From NCBI RefSeq assembly GCF_031450805.1, contig NZ_JARTVY010000005.1, positions 620,001 through 684,000 on the forward strand: 64,000 bases of DNA. Direction: 5' to 3'. The notes below the pieces were generated by a model, which did not search any database, had not been told where the DNA came from, and saw only the letters and a program-made list of their open reading frames with translations. The position numbers were made by a program, and so were the translations under genes. The DNA is from Caballeronia sp031450805 (GTDB lineage: Bacteria > Pseudomonadota > Gammaproteobacteria > Burkholderiales > Burkholderiaceae). This document shows, one piece after another, positions 42,755 to 50,510 of the stretch; the first letter of the stretch is position 1; every line of letters starts with the position of its first letter.

Positions 42755-44653
42755 GTGCATCACGAGATGAAGACGCCGCCAGGCGTCGCCACCGCGCAGT
42801 TCAGATCGTTTGCAGCCAAGATCCCGCCGTTCTACGCATCGCTTGCAGTCACGATGCTGTCGGTCATGTTCGTGTTCGCGCACCGCGCGCCCGCGTGGCT
42901 CGCGCTCGGCGTTCCGGGCATTTTTATCGTCCTGCTCGCGTGGCGGGGATGGTGGTGGCTCGATCATCGCCACGACGAACTGACCGATGCGCAAGCGCGC
43001 CGGCATCTCGCGCGCGCGACGACCGTGCTCATCGTCTGCGCGCTCGTCGCGATGGGCGTCGACGTGATGCTCTTCAAATACGCCGACGTGCACGCGAAGT
43101 ACTTCATTCTGATGCAGATCGTCGCTTCGACGATGGCAGGCTTCTTCTGCCTGATGCACCTTCGCGCGGCGGCCGCGCTCGTCGCTTTCGCGATGATGCT
43201 GCCGTTCATCGGCTTCATGCTGTGCATGGGCGATATCGGCGCGACGGCATCCGCAGTCGACATCGCGATCACCGTCGGGCTGATGAGCATCGTGATGTTC
43301 GGCTACCAGCGCGACTTCGCGAACCTGATTCGTTCGGAAGCCGAAACATCCCAGCTCAGCAGGGAAAATGTGTGGCTCGCGAATCTCGACATGCTCACCG
43401 GGCTGCCGAACCGCCGCCAGTTCTTCGAAGAGCTGCAGGCATCCATCGCCAGCGCCACGGTAACGAAACGGTCGGTTGCGGTCGGCATCGTGGATCTCGA
43501 TGGATTCAAACCCGTCAACGACACGCACGGGCATCGCGTGGGCGATCATGTGCTCGCGGAAATCGCGCGGCGCATCGAGGGGGTATCGAGTCATAGCGCG
43601 TTGCTCGCGCGGGTCGGGGGCGACGAGTTCGCTTTCATCGTCACCGATGCCGACGAAGCCGCGCTGCTCGCATCCGCCGAGGTCATCATTCAGACGGTGA
43701 GCAGGCCGATCACCGTGGGCAACCTGACGACATCGGTCGGATGCTCGATCGGCTTCGCGGTCTACCCGAACGCGGCCGCGACCGCCGATCTGCTCTACGA
43801 ACGCGCCGACTATGCGCTGTATCACGCGAAACGTTCGGGTCGATCGCGCTCGGTGATGTTCTCGGTGGAACACGAGCAGTTGCTGAAGGAACAGGGCGCG
43901 GTCGAGCAGGCGTTGCGCAGCGCAAATCTTGCCGACGAGTTCTATCCCGTGTTTCAGCCCATCGTCGATGCGCAGTCGAAACGCACGCTCGCGCTCGAAA
44001 GTCTCGCGCGCTGGCAAAGTCCCGTGCTCGGCGCGGTGCCGCCCGGCACCTTCATTCCAATTGCGGAGCAGGCGGGCATCATCGCCGAACTCACGCCGAT
44101 TCTGCTGCAGAAGTCGCTCGCCGCTGCGGAGCTGTGGCCGGAGGACGTGCATCTTTCGTTCAACGTCTCGCCCTACGATATCTCGAGCGAGATCCGCACC
44201 CGCAGGCTCATCGAGATCATCAAGGCGAGCCGCGTGCCGCCGCATCGCGTCGCCATCGAACTCACGGAAACGGCGTTGCTGCACAGCTTCGTGCAGACGA
44301 ACGCGAACATGGCGCTGTTGCAGGCCGTGGGCGTACGCATCTCGCTCGACGACTTCGGCACCGGCTATTCCAGCCTCAGCTATGTGCACGCGTTGCCGTT
44401 CAACAAACTCAAGATCGACAAGCGTTTCATCGGCGATATCGAAGCGAATCCGCGAAGCAGGAACATCGTGCGATCGCTGATCACGCTGTGCCATGACCTC
44501 GGCGTGACATGCATCATCGAGGGCGTCGAGACGACGGATCAGTTGCGTATCGTGCGCGAACTCGGCGGCGCGGCGATTCAGGGTTACTACTTCGCGAGGC
44601 CGATGCCGGCCGCGAACATCGACGCGTACCTGCGCACGAGCGCGAGTTCCTGA
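42755..44653 (+). CDS. Membrane GGDEF-EAL cyclic di-GMP protein
   Basis: 632 residues from the GTG at 42755 (GAGAGG 5 bp upstream). About six hydrophobic helices occupy residues 25-185 (for example FYASLAVTMLSVMFVFAH). The GGDEF domain, about 205-365, has NLDMLTGLPNRRQFFEEL and an intact ARVGGDEF loop. The EAL domain, about 380-625, has the motif as LESLARW (E-S-L instead of E-A-L, keeping the metal-binding Glu), FNVSPYDIS, ELTETALL and DDFGTGYSSLSY, with a Lys in LKIDKRFIG, so phosphodiesterase activity is plausible. It follows the chemoreceptor gene and may be co-transcribed. Confidence 0.9.
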   Translation: MHHEMKTPPGVATAQFRSFAAKIPPFYASLAVTMLSVMFVFAHRAPAWLALGVPGIFIVLLAWRGWWWLDHRHDELTDAQARRHLARATTVLIVCALVAMGVDVMLFKYADVHAKYFILMQIVASTMAGFFCLMHLRAAAALVAFAMMLPFIGFMLCMGDIGATASAVDIAITVGLMSIVMFGYQRDFANLIRSEAETSQLSRENVWLANLDMLTGLPNRRQFFEELQASIASATVTKRSVAVGIVDLDGFKPVNDTHGHRVGDHVLAEIARRIEGVSSHSALLARVGGDEFAFIVTDADEAALLASAEVIIQTVSRPITVGNLTTSVGCSIGFAVYPNAAATADLLYERADYALYHAKRSGRSRSVMFSVEHEQLLKEQGAVEQALRSANLADEFYPVFQPIVDAQSKRTLALESLARWQSPVLGAVPPGTFIPIAEQAGIIAELTPILLQKSLAAAELWPEDVHLSFNVSPYDISSEIRTRRLIEIIKASRVPPHRVAIELTETALLHSFVQTNANMALLQAVGVRISLDDFGTGYSSLSYVHALPFNKLKIDKRFIGDIEANPRSRNIVRSLITLCHDLGVTCIIEGVETTDQLRIVRELGGAAIQGYYFARPMPAANIDAYLRTSASS

Positions 44654-44731
44654 CGCCACTCTCCGTGCGGCATGCGTATTGCGTGCAGCGCTGTCATGCC
44701 GCCCAATCGAGGGGCACAGAAGGAGGCTCAA

Positions 44732-45076
44732 TTGGAAACGATGATCGCACGTGTATTTCAATCCATGGAAGCTGCGGAACAGGCACGCGACGCGCTCGTG
44801 CAGTCGGGCGTTGCGACCGATGCAGTCGAGTTGAACTTCCAGGCGGACGAAGCCGGGCCGGTGCGCGGCAACTTTCTGACAGGCGACAGCACCGAGTCCA
44901 TCGGCTGGAACGAAGAATATGACGCGCGATTCAGGCATCAGGGCGAGGTGTCGCGCTTCATTCTTACCGCGCGGGTGGAAGAGGCGCGCGCGAAAGACGT
45001 CGAGTCGATCCTGCAGCAAGCAGGCGGGCGCACGATCGATGCAGTGACAGCGGCGCCGAAGACCGGCGAAGCGTAA
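44732..45076 (+). CDS. Small soluble protein of unknown function
   Basis: 114 residues from a TTG at 44732, preferred because AAGGAGG lies 5 bp before it; an ATG nine bases later is the alternative. The protein reads as an alpha/beta domain: MIARVFQSMEAAEQARDALV at the start is like the first repeat of YflT-type general-stress proteins, with a later VSRFILTARVEEARAKDVES and a terminal GGRTIDAVT. It lacks a signal peptide and metal motifs. Similar small proteins in Burkholderiaceae are stress-linked, but that is only suggestive. Confidence 0.65.
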   Translation: METMIARVFQSMEAAEQARDALVQSGVATDAVELNFQADEAGPVRGNFLTGDSTESIGWNEEYDARFRHQGEVSRFILTARVEEARAKDVESILQQAGGRTIDAVTAAPKTGEA

Positions 45077-45302
45077 GCCGGCACTTCAGAAAACCCATAA
45101 CCTGTCTTCAGCGCGCGGGAAGTTGCCGTATGGTCGGCGAGGCAGACCGCGCGCCGCCATCATCGAGCCGCCCTGGTCATCAGCCGAGGCCGTGCCACGC
45201 ATATCTCCCGAATCGCTTTGCACCTGACAATTCCTTCGTTCACGCGGGCGCCATGCATCGTTAAAGTGCAAGCCTCGCAAAAAGAACCGAAGGAACAGCA
45301 GA

Positions 45303-46121
45303 ATGAAAACGAGAACCTGGGGTGCAGTGCTTGGCGCACTGCTGATCGTGGCGTCGCATGCGGCACAGGCGGATCGTCTCGACGACATCAGGAAGGCCGG
45401 CGTTTTGCGCGTCGCCGCGTTCGACAGCAATCCGCCGTTCGGCTATGTCGATCCGAAAGACAACCATATCGTCGGCCTCGATGTGGACTACGCACGCGCC
45501 GTCGCGCAGAGCCTCGGCGTCAAGCTGGAGATTCAGCCGACCAATCCCGCGAACCGTATTGCCTTCCTGAAGTCGGGGAAGGTGGACCTCGTCTTCGCCA
45601 ACTTCACCATTACCGACGAGCGCAAGAAGGAAGTCGATTTCAGCACGCCGTACTTCGCATCGGGCACGCAGTTCATCGCGAAGAAGGGCGTGTTGAAGTC
45701 ACCGGAGCAACTGAACAGCCTGCGCATCGGCGCGGACAAGGGAACCACCAACGAGCAACAGGTCCGCGCGCAGTTCCCGAGTGCGACGATCGTCGCGTAT
45801 GACGACACACCGTTTGCGTTCGCGGCGCTGCGCACGGGCAATGTGCAGGCGATCACGCAAGACGGACCGAAGCTCGTCGCCTTGCTCGCGCGCGTGCCGG
45901 ACAAGGCGAACTACGAAATCTCCGCTTTCACGATCTCGAACGACTATGAAGGCGTTGGCGTGCCGAAGGGCGAAACGCGGCTGCTCGATGCGGTAAACGG
46001 CACGCTCAGGCAGCTCGAAGCCGATGGCAACGCCGCGAAGATCTACGACACGTGGTTCGGCCCGAAGAGCGCCGCACCGCTGCCGCGACTCTTCAAGATC
46101 GGCGATCCGCAGAAGAGCTGA
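45303..46121 (+). CDS. Amino-acid ABC transporter substrate-binding protein (family 3)
   Basis: 272 residues. The signal peptide is MKTRTWGAVLGALLIVASHA. The mature protein opens with DRLDDIRKAGVLRVAAFDSN and PPFGYVD, and contains GLDVDYARAVAQSLGVKLEI and the lobe-switch KVDLVFANFTITDERKKEVD, all typical of polar amino-acid binding proteins. The ligand-binding Arg is in SLRIGADKGTTNEQQ. It delivers an amino acid, probably a polar or acidic one, to the two permeases encoded downstream. No ATPase gene is adjacent in the window. Confidence 0.9.
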   Translation: MKTRTWGAVLGALLIVASHAAQADRLDDIRKAGVLRVAAFDSNPPFGYVDPKDNHIVGLDVDYARAVAQSLGVKLEIQPTNPANRIAFLKSGKVDLVFANFTITDERKKEVDFSTPYFASGTQFIAKKGVLKSPEQLNSLRIGADKGTTNEQQVRAQFPSATIVAYDDTPFAFAALRTGNVQAITQDGPKLVALLARVPDKANYEISAFTISNDYEGVGVPKGETRLLDAVNGTLRQLEADGNAAKIYDTWFGPKSAAPLPRLFKIGDPQKS

Positions 46122-46142
46122 AGCCGCGCTGGCTTCGATACG

Positions 46143-46175
46143 GCCCGGACCGCTTGCGCTGCGAGCGGTCCGGGC
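46143..46175 (+). terminator. Hairpin after the binding-protein gene (attenuating terminator)
   Basis: Twelve-bp stem GCCCGGACCGCT/AGCGGTCCGGGC with a 9-nt loop, followed by TTTGCGTTTT. It lies between the binding-protein and permease genes, a usual way to make binding protein in excess over membrane parts. Confidence 0.8.
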
Positions 46176-46215
46176 TTTGCGTTTTCCTCGTCCAACGATG
46201 CTTCCACCGTCACTC

Positions 46216-46947
46216 ATGCATAACTGGCTCGACCCCCGCTACATCGCGTGGCTCGGACAGGGCTTCGCCGTCACGCTGCTGCTGTCCGCCTGCGCCTCTG
46301 TTTGCGCGACGCTGCTGGGCTTCGTGATCGCCATCGCCCGCACCGCACGCAATCCGATGATCGCGCGCGCCGCTGCGCTCTATGTCTTCGTGTTCCGCAA
46401 TTCGCCGCTGCTCGTGCAACTGCTTTTCTGGTACTTCGGCGCAGCGGCCCTGTTGCCCGCCGACTGGATGACATGGCTCAACACGCCGCATGCGGTATCG
46501 TTCGGAAGCCTTACGTTGCGATGGCCGAGCTTCGAACTCTTCGCGGGATGGATCGGCCTCACGTGCTACACGACCGCGTTCATCGCGGAAGAATTTCGCG
46601 CCGGCATGCGCGGCGTGAGCGTGGCGCAGGAACAGGCGGCCGCTGCGCTCGGCATGGGGCGCTACATGACCCTGCGTCACGTGATTCTGCCGCAGGCGCT
46701 CTCCATCGCCACGCCGCCGCTCGCGGGCCAGTACATGAATGCCGTGAAGAATTCCTCGCTCACGATGGCGATCGGCGTCGCGGAACTATCGTATATGTCG
46801 CGTCAGGTCGATACCGAATCGTTCAAGACGTTCGAAGCGTTCGGCGCGGCCACGCTGCTTTACGTGCTGACCATCGCGATCATCGAAGTGGCACTCGTGC
46901 TCTGGCAACGCACCGGCGTGCGCGCATTGCAGCGAGGCCACGCATGA
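46216..46947 (+). CDS. Amino-acid ABC transporter permease 1 (HisM/GltJ type)
   Basis: 243 residues from the ATG at 46216; an ATG at 46198 would add six residues and neither has a good Shine-Dalgarno. Hydrophobic helices include GFAVTLLLSACASVCATLLG, and a periplasmic insert follows near residues 75-100. The EAA loop typical of the family, EQAAAALGMGRYMTLRHVIL, contacts the ATPase. It pairs with the next permease, with which it overlaps by 4 bp (ATGA). Confidence 0.88.
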   Translation: MHNWLDPRYIAWLGQGFAVTLLLSACASVCATLLGFVIAIARTARNPMIARAAALYVFVFRNSPLLVQLLFWYFGAAALLPADWMTWLNTPHAVSFGSLTLRWPSFELFAGWIGLTCYTTAFIAEEFRAGMRGVSVAQEQAAAALGMGRYMTLRHVILPQALSIATPPLAGQYMNAVKNSSLTMAIGVAELSYMSRQVDTESFKTFEAFGAATLLYVLTIAIIEVALVLWQRTGVRALQRGHA

Positions 46948-47672
46948 GCGACTTCGCATGGCTTCCCACGTTGCGCTATCTGCTGCTCGGCGCATTCCCC
47001 GCAGGTCCGCTCGGCGGCGTCGCGCTGACGGTGGTGCTGTCGGTGTCGTCGGCGTTGCTCGCGGCCATCGCGGGTCTGGCGGGCGGCGTCGCGCTGGCCA
47101 TGACGCGCGGCATGGCGCATCTCGCATTGACCGCGATCGTCGCCTTCTTCCGCGCGATTCCGGTGCTGATGCTGATTTTCTGGACCTTCTTCCTGATGCC
47201 GATTCTTCTGCACGTGAACGTGCCGGGTCTCGCGACCGTGATATGCGCGCTCGCGCTGATTGGCGGCGCGTATCTGTCGCATTCGGTCCATGCGGGCATC
47301 GTATCGGTGGGCGAGGGTCAATGGCAGGCTGCGCTGTCGCTCGGACTCACACGATGGCAGGCGTTGCGCGAAATCGTCCTGCCGCAGGCGGTGCGCGTGA
47401 TGATGCCGTCGTTCGTGAATCAATGGGTGTCGCTCATCAAGGATACGTCGCTTGCGTACATCGTCGGCGTGCCGGAATTCACGTTCCTCGCCAATCAGCT
47501 CAATAACCGGCTCATGGTGTATCCCGCGCAGATATTCCTGCTCGTCGGCGTCGTGTATCTGACGCTGTGCGGCGCGCTGCAATGGACGGCCAATCGCTTT
47601 CTCGTCGTCCGCAAGAAGCGAGCGCCGCGCAACGAGTCGCGCGCTGCGGCGACGATCCGGACCCGCGCTTAG
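46944..47672 (+). CDS. Amino-acid ABC transporter permease 2 (HisQ/GltK type)
   Basis: 242 residues. The ATG at 46944 overlaps the previous stop. It has about five helices, FFRAIPVLMLIFWTFFLMPI in the conserved R-x-x-P segment, and the EAA loop GEGQWQAALSLGLTRWQALR with IVLPQAVRVMMPSFVNQW. Second half of the heterodimeric membrane unit. It is convergent with the tauC-type gene, overlapping its stop by 4 bp. Confidence 0.88.
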   Translation: MSDFAWLPTLRYLLLGAFPAGPLGGVALTVVLSVSSALLAAIAGLAGGVALAMTRGMAHLALTAIVAFFRAIPVLMLIFWTFFLMPILLHVNVPGLATVICALALIGGAYLSHSVHAGIVSVGEGQWQAALSLGLTRWQALREIVLPQAVRVMMPSFVNQWVSLIKDTSLAYIVGVPEFTFLANQLNNRLMVYPAQIFLLVGVVYLTLCGALQWTANRFLVVRKKRAPRNESRAAATIRTRA

Positions 47673-48544
47673 TGCCGGCCTTTCCAGGGTACGAGCCGGC
47701 GTTCGAGCGCACGCATGCCGAAGTCGAACACCCACGCGATAGCGCCGATCAACACGATGCCCATCACCACCACATCCGTGCGCAAGAAGCTCGATGCGTT
47801 GAGGACCATCTGCCCGAGGCCCGCGGTCGCGGCGACCATTTCCGCGGCGACGAGCGTGGTCCAGCCGAAGCCGACGGCGATTCTCAGGCCCGTGAGAATC
47901 TCCGGCAAGGCGGCGGGCAGCACGACATGCCACACGACTTGCCGAAAGTTCGCGCCGAGCGACCAGGCCGCATTGACCTGTTCGGCGGTCGCGCTTCGCA
48001 CGCCGGCTCGCGCGGCCATCGCGATCGGTGCGAAACATGCGAGCCAGATGACGACGATCTTCGCGGTCTCATCGATACCGAACCAGATCACGACGAGCGG
48101 CAGATACGCGAGCGGCGGCAGCGGCCGATAGAACTCGAGCGGCGGATCGAGCAAGCCGTGCGCAATGCGGCTCACGCCCATCAGCAGGCCGACCGGCACG
48201 GCCGTGACGACCGCGAGCGCGAAGGCGCCGAACACCCGGAACGCGCTCCATAACAGATGTTCGGACAGCGGCAGACCGCCTTGCAGGCGGCCATGCACGG
48301 CATCGACGAACGCTTGCCACACGGCTTCCGGCGATGGCAGGAAGAGCGGCGGCAGCCAGTGCAGATGCGTGGCCGTCCACCACAGCGCGGCCATCGCGAC
48401 GACGCACGCGATGCTCCATGCGGCAGTCGGGCCTGCGCCCGGCATGCCGCGATATCGCGCGGGGCGCTGCCTGGCGGCGACAGTGCGCCCATGCGGCGTG
48501 ACTGCGCGATGAGACAGCGGCGCGTTCTGAACGGGCTGCGTCAC
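47669..48544 (-). CDS. tauC: Taurine/sulfonate ABC transporter permease (TauC/SsuC type)
   Basis: 291 residues from a GTG at 48544 that overlaps the stop of the ATPase gene (GTGA). After a basic N-terminal leader, helices begin at about residue 40 (WSIACVVAMAALWWTATHLH). FLPSPEAVWQAF is the family signature near the first loop, and EQVNAAWSLGANFRQVVWHV with VLPAALPEILTGLRIAVGFG is the EAA loop. It forms the membrane channel of an aliphatic-sulfonate or taurine importer. tauD (dioxygenase) is not seen within the window. Confidence 0.86.
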   Translation of the reverse strand: MTQPVQNAPLSHRAVTPHGRTVAARQRPARYRGMPGAGPTAAWSIACVVAMAALWWTATHLHWLPPLFLPSPEAVWQAFVDAVHGRLQGGLPLSEHLLWSAFRVFGAFALAVVTAVPVGLLMGVSRIAHGLLDPPLEFYRPLPPLAYLPLVVIWFGIDETAKIVVIWLACFAPIAMAARAGVRSATAEQVNAAWSLGANFRQVVWHVVLPAALPEILTGLRIAVGFGWTTLVAAEMVAATAGLGQMVLNASSFLRTDVVVMGIVLIGAIAWVFDFGMRALERRLVPWKGRH

Positions 48545-49320
48545 ATGGCCTCCGCGACGGGACGATGCAGCCGGCGCGTGAGGCGCTCGCGCCATTCGAT
48601 GAACGCAGGCGACGACTTCACCGCGCGCGCATCGCGGTTGCGCACGTATTCGCGCGAGAACGGCAGTTCATGCACTTCCTCGATGCGCCCGGGCCCCGGC
48701 GTCATCAGCACGAGCCGCGTGGCGAGGAACAACGCTTCCTCGACGCTATGCGTGATGAAGAAGACCGTCTTCGCGGTGCGCGACCAGACATCCAGCACCA
48801 GCTCCTGCACGTTCTCGCGCGTGAGGGCGTCGAGCGCGCCCATCGGTTCGTCCATCAACAGGACTTCGGGATCGCTTGCCAGCGCACGCGCGATACCCAC
48901 GCGCTGCTGCATGCCGCCCGACAACGCGTGGACTTTCGCGCGTTCGTATTGCGCGAGCCCGACGAGCGCGAGCGTGCGCCGCGCAATCTCCTGCCGCTCC
49001 GCACGCCTGACGCCGCGAAAGCGCAGGCCGAGCGCGACGTTATCGAGCACGTCGAGCCACGGCATCAGCGCATGTTTCTGAAACACGACGCCACGTTCCG
49101 CGCCCGGCCCGACGATGGCTTCGCCGTTGAGCGAGGCGTCGCCTTCGGTCGGCGCGAGGAAGCCTGCGAGGCAGTTGAGCAGCGTGGTCTTGCCGCACCC
49201 CGATGCGCCCAGCGCGACGACGAACTCGCCGCTGCCGATGTGCAAGTCGACGCCCGCGAGCGCGGGCGCGCTCGCGCCTTCATAGGTGACGCCGAGATTG
49301 CGGATCGAGAGCGATGTCAT
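48541..49320 (-). CDS. tauB: Taurine/sulfonate ABC transporter ATPase (TauB/SsuB type)
   Basis: 259 residues from the ATG at 49320, overlapping the substrate-binding gene stop (ATGA). Walker A GASGCGKTT (about 40-48), Q-loop VFQKHALMPWL, signature LSGGMQQRVGIARALA, Walker B EVLLMDEPMGALD and H-loop FFITHSVEEALFLATR are all intact. VFQKHALMPWLDVLDNVALG is characteristic of TauB/SsuB/NrtD. The C-terminal tail matches the taurine/nitrate group. Coupled to genes on both sides, so tauA-tauB-tauC is one operon. Confidence 0.9.
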   Translation of the reverse strand: MTSLSIRNLGVTYEGASAPALAGVDLHIGSGEFVVALGASGCGKTTLLNCLAGFLAPTEGDASLNGEAIVGPGAERGVVFQKHALMPWLDVLDNVALGLRFRGVRRAERQEIARRTLALVGLAQYERAKVHALSGGMQQRVGIARALASDPEVLLMDEPMGALDALTRENVQELVLDVWSRTAKTVFFITHSVEEALFLATRLVLMTPGPGRIEEVHELPFSREYVRNRDARAVKSSPAFIEWRERLTRRLHRPVAEAM

Positions 49321-50357
49321 TTCGCGGCCTGTTGCACGAAGCGCGGATCGACGCCCGTCGAATAATCGGCGAGCACGTTCTGAATCGTGCCTTGCTGCTT
49401 GAGGAATTGCGCGGTCGCGGTAAGCGATCTGGCCGCGCCCGATTGCTGCCCGCCGCCGAGCCACGTCGGCGATGCCTGTTCGGCGGCGCTCGGGAACGCA
49501 TACAGCGCGAGGCTCGCGGGAACGTCGGCGGCGGCCGCGCCGGATTCCTGAGCCACGGCCTGCACCTGTTTCGAGCCGGCGCTCCAGTCGGCTTTGTGAT
49601 CGCGGTATTGGGCGTCGGTATCGGCGAGCACTTTCACGAGCCCGGCCATGAACGCGGCGTTGTCCTGCGCGAACTTGCGCGACGCGACGAAGCCGTCGAA
49701 CGTGGCCTTGCCGGTTTCCTTCGCGACATCGCCGGACGTGATCAGCACCTTGCCGTTCTGCTTCACTTTCGCGAGGACAGGGTCCCAGATATAGGTCGCA
49801 TCGATGTTCCCGCGCTCCCACGCCGCGGCGACTTCGGGCGGACGCAGATTGACGATCTTCACCGACGCGGGATCGACGCCTGCCTGCTGCAACGCGACGA
49901 GCGCATGAAAATGCGAGGTCGACACATACGGCAGGCCGAGCGTCTTGCCCTTGAGATCGGCGAGTCTGGTCACGCCCGAGCCGTTGCGCACGACGAGCGC
50001 TTCGGCGTCGTTGATGTTGTCGAGAATCCAGAAGAGCGACAGGTCGACGCCTTGCGACAACCCCGCCGCGATCGGGCTCGATCCTGCTTCGCCCAGTTGT
50101 ATCGATCCCGATGCGAGCGCACGAATGACATCCGCGCCGCTGCCGAGCTTGCGATACGTGACTTTGTAGCCGGTCGCCTTCTCGACCGCACCGCTTGCCT
50201 GCGCATAGCGCCACGGGACGACCATGTCCTGATAGCCGATCACGACTTCGCGCGTGTCGGCGCGCGCGGCTGCGGGCGTCGCGATGAGCGTGACGGTGAT
50301 CGCGAATGAAAGCGCGCCGGCGATGGGCCGTGCGAGAAGGCGAAGCATGGATTTCAT
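49317..50357 (-). CDS. tauA: Taurine ABC transporter substrate-binding protein
   Basis: 346 residues with a signal peptide (AGALSFAITVTLIATPAAARA). Features near those of E. coli TauA: KLGSGADVIRALASGSIQLG, EAGSSPIAAGLSQGV, LGLPYVSTSHFHALVALQQA and VNLRPPEVAAAWERGNIDA with a closing TYIWDP. This makes taurine a better call than a generic alkanesulfonate. First gene of the tauABC run; about 150 bp separate it from the next gene. Usually such operons respond to sulfur starvation through Cbl/CysB, but no site was identified. Confidence 0.9.
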   Translation of the reverse strand: MKSMLRLLARPIAGALSFAITVTLIATPAAARADTREVVIGYQDMVVPWRYAQASGAVEKATGYKVTYRKLGSGADVIRALASGSIQLGEAGSSPIAAGLSQGVDLSLFWILDNINDAEALVVRNGSGVTRLADLKGKTLGLPYVSTSHFHALVALQQAGVDPASVKIVNLRPPEVAAAWERGNIDATYIWDPVLAKVKQNGKVLITSGDVAKETGKATFDGFVASRKFAQDNAAFMAGLVKVLADTDAQYRDHKADWSAGSKQVQAVAQESGAAAADVPASLALYAFPSAAEQASPTWLGGGQQSGAARSLTATAQFLKQQGTIQNVLADYSTGVDPRFVQQAAK

Positions 50358-50510
50358 GGAGCGGGGCGAAGGTCGTGGACGAGCTTATGAATATAAGCAC
50401 TTTGTCTGCCGCGGCTTCGAATGATTCGTGCGTAGCAAATCAGAACGCAGGTGCGTTGCTTGTGATGACTTGCGTGGCCGATGGCGCGTGGCCCCGGCGC
50501 GATGCGGGGA

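Noticed and set aside
42593..45019. 808-codon minus-strand frame opposite the GGDEF-EAL gene
   Set aside because: His/Arg/Asp-rich without domains; the opposite strand encodes clear GGDEF and EAL motifs.
48541..50400. A single 619-codon frame across the tauA and tauB region
   Set aside because: The first two thirds are an out-of-frame shadow of tauA; the real ATPase starts at 49320 with an ATGA overlap.
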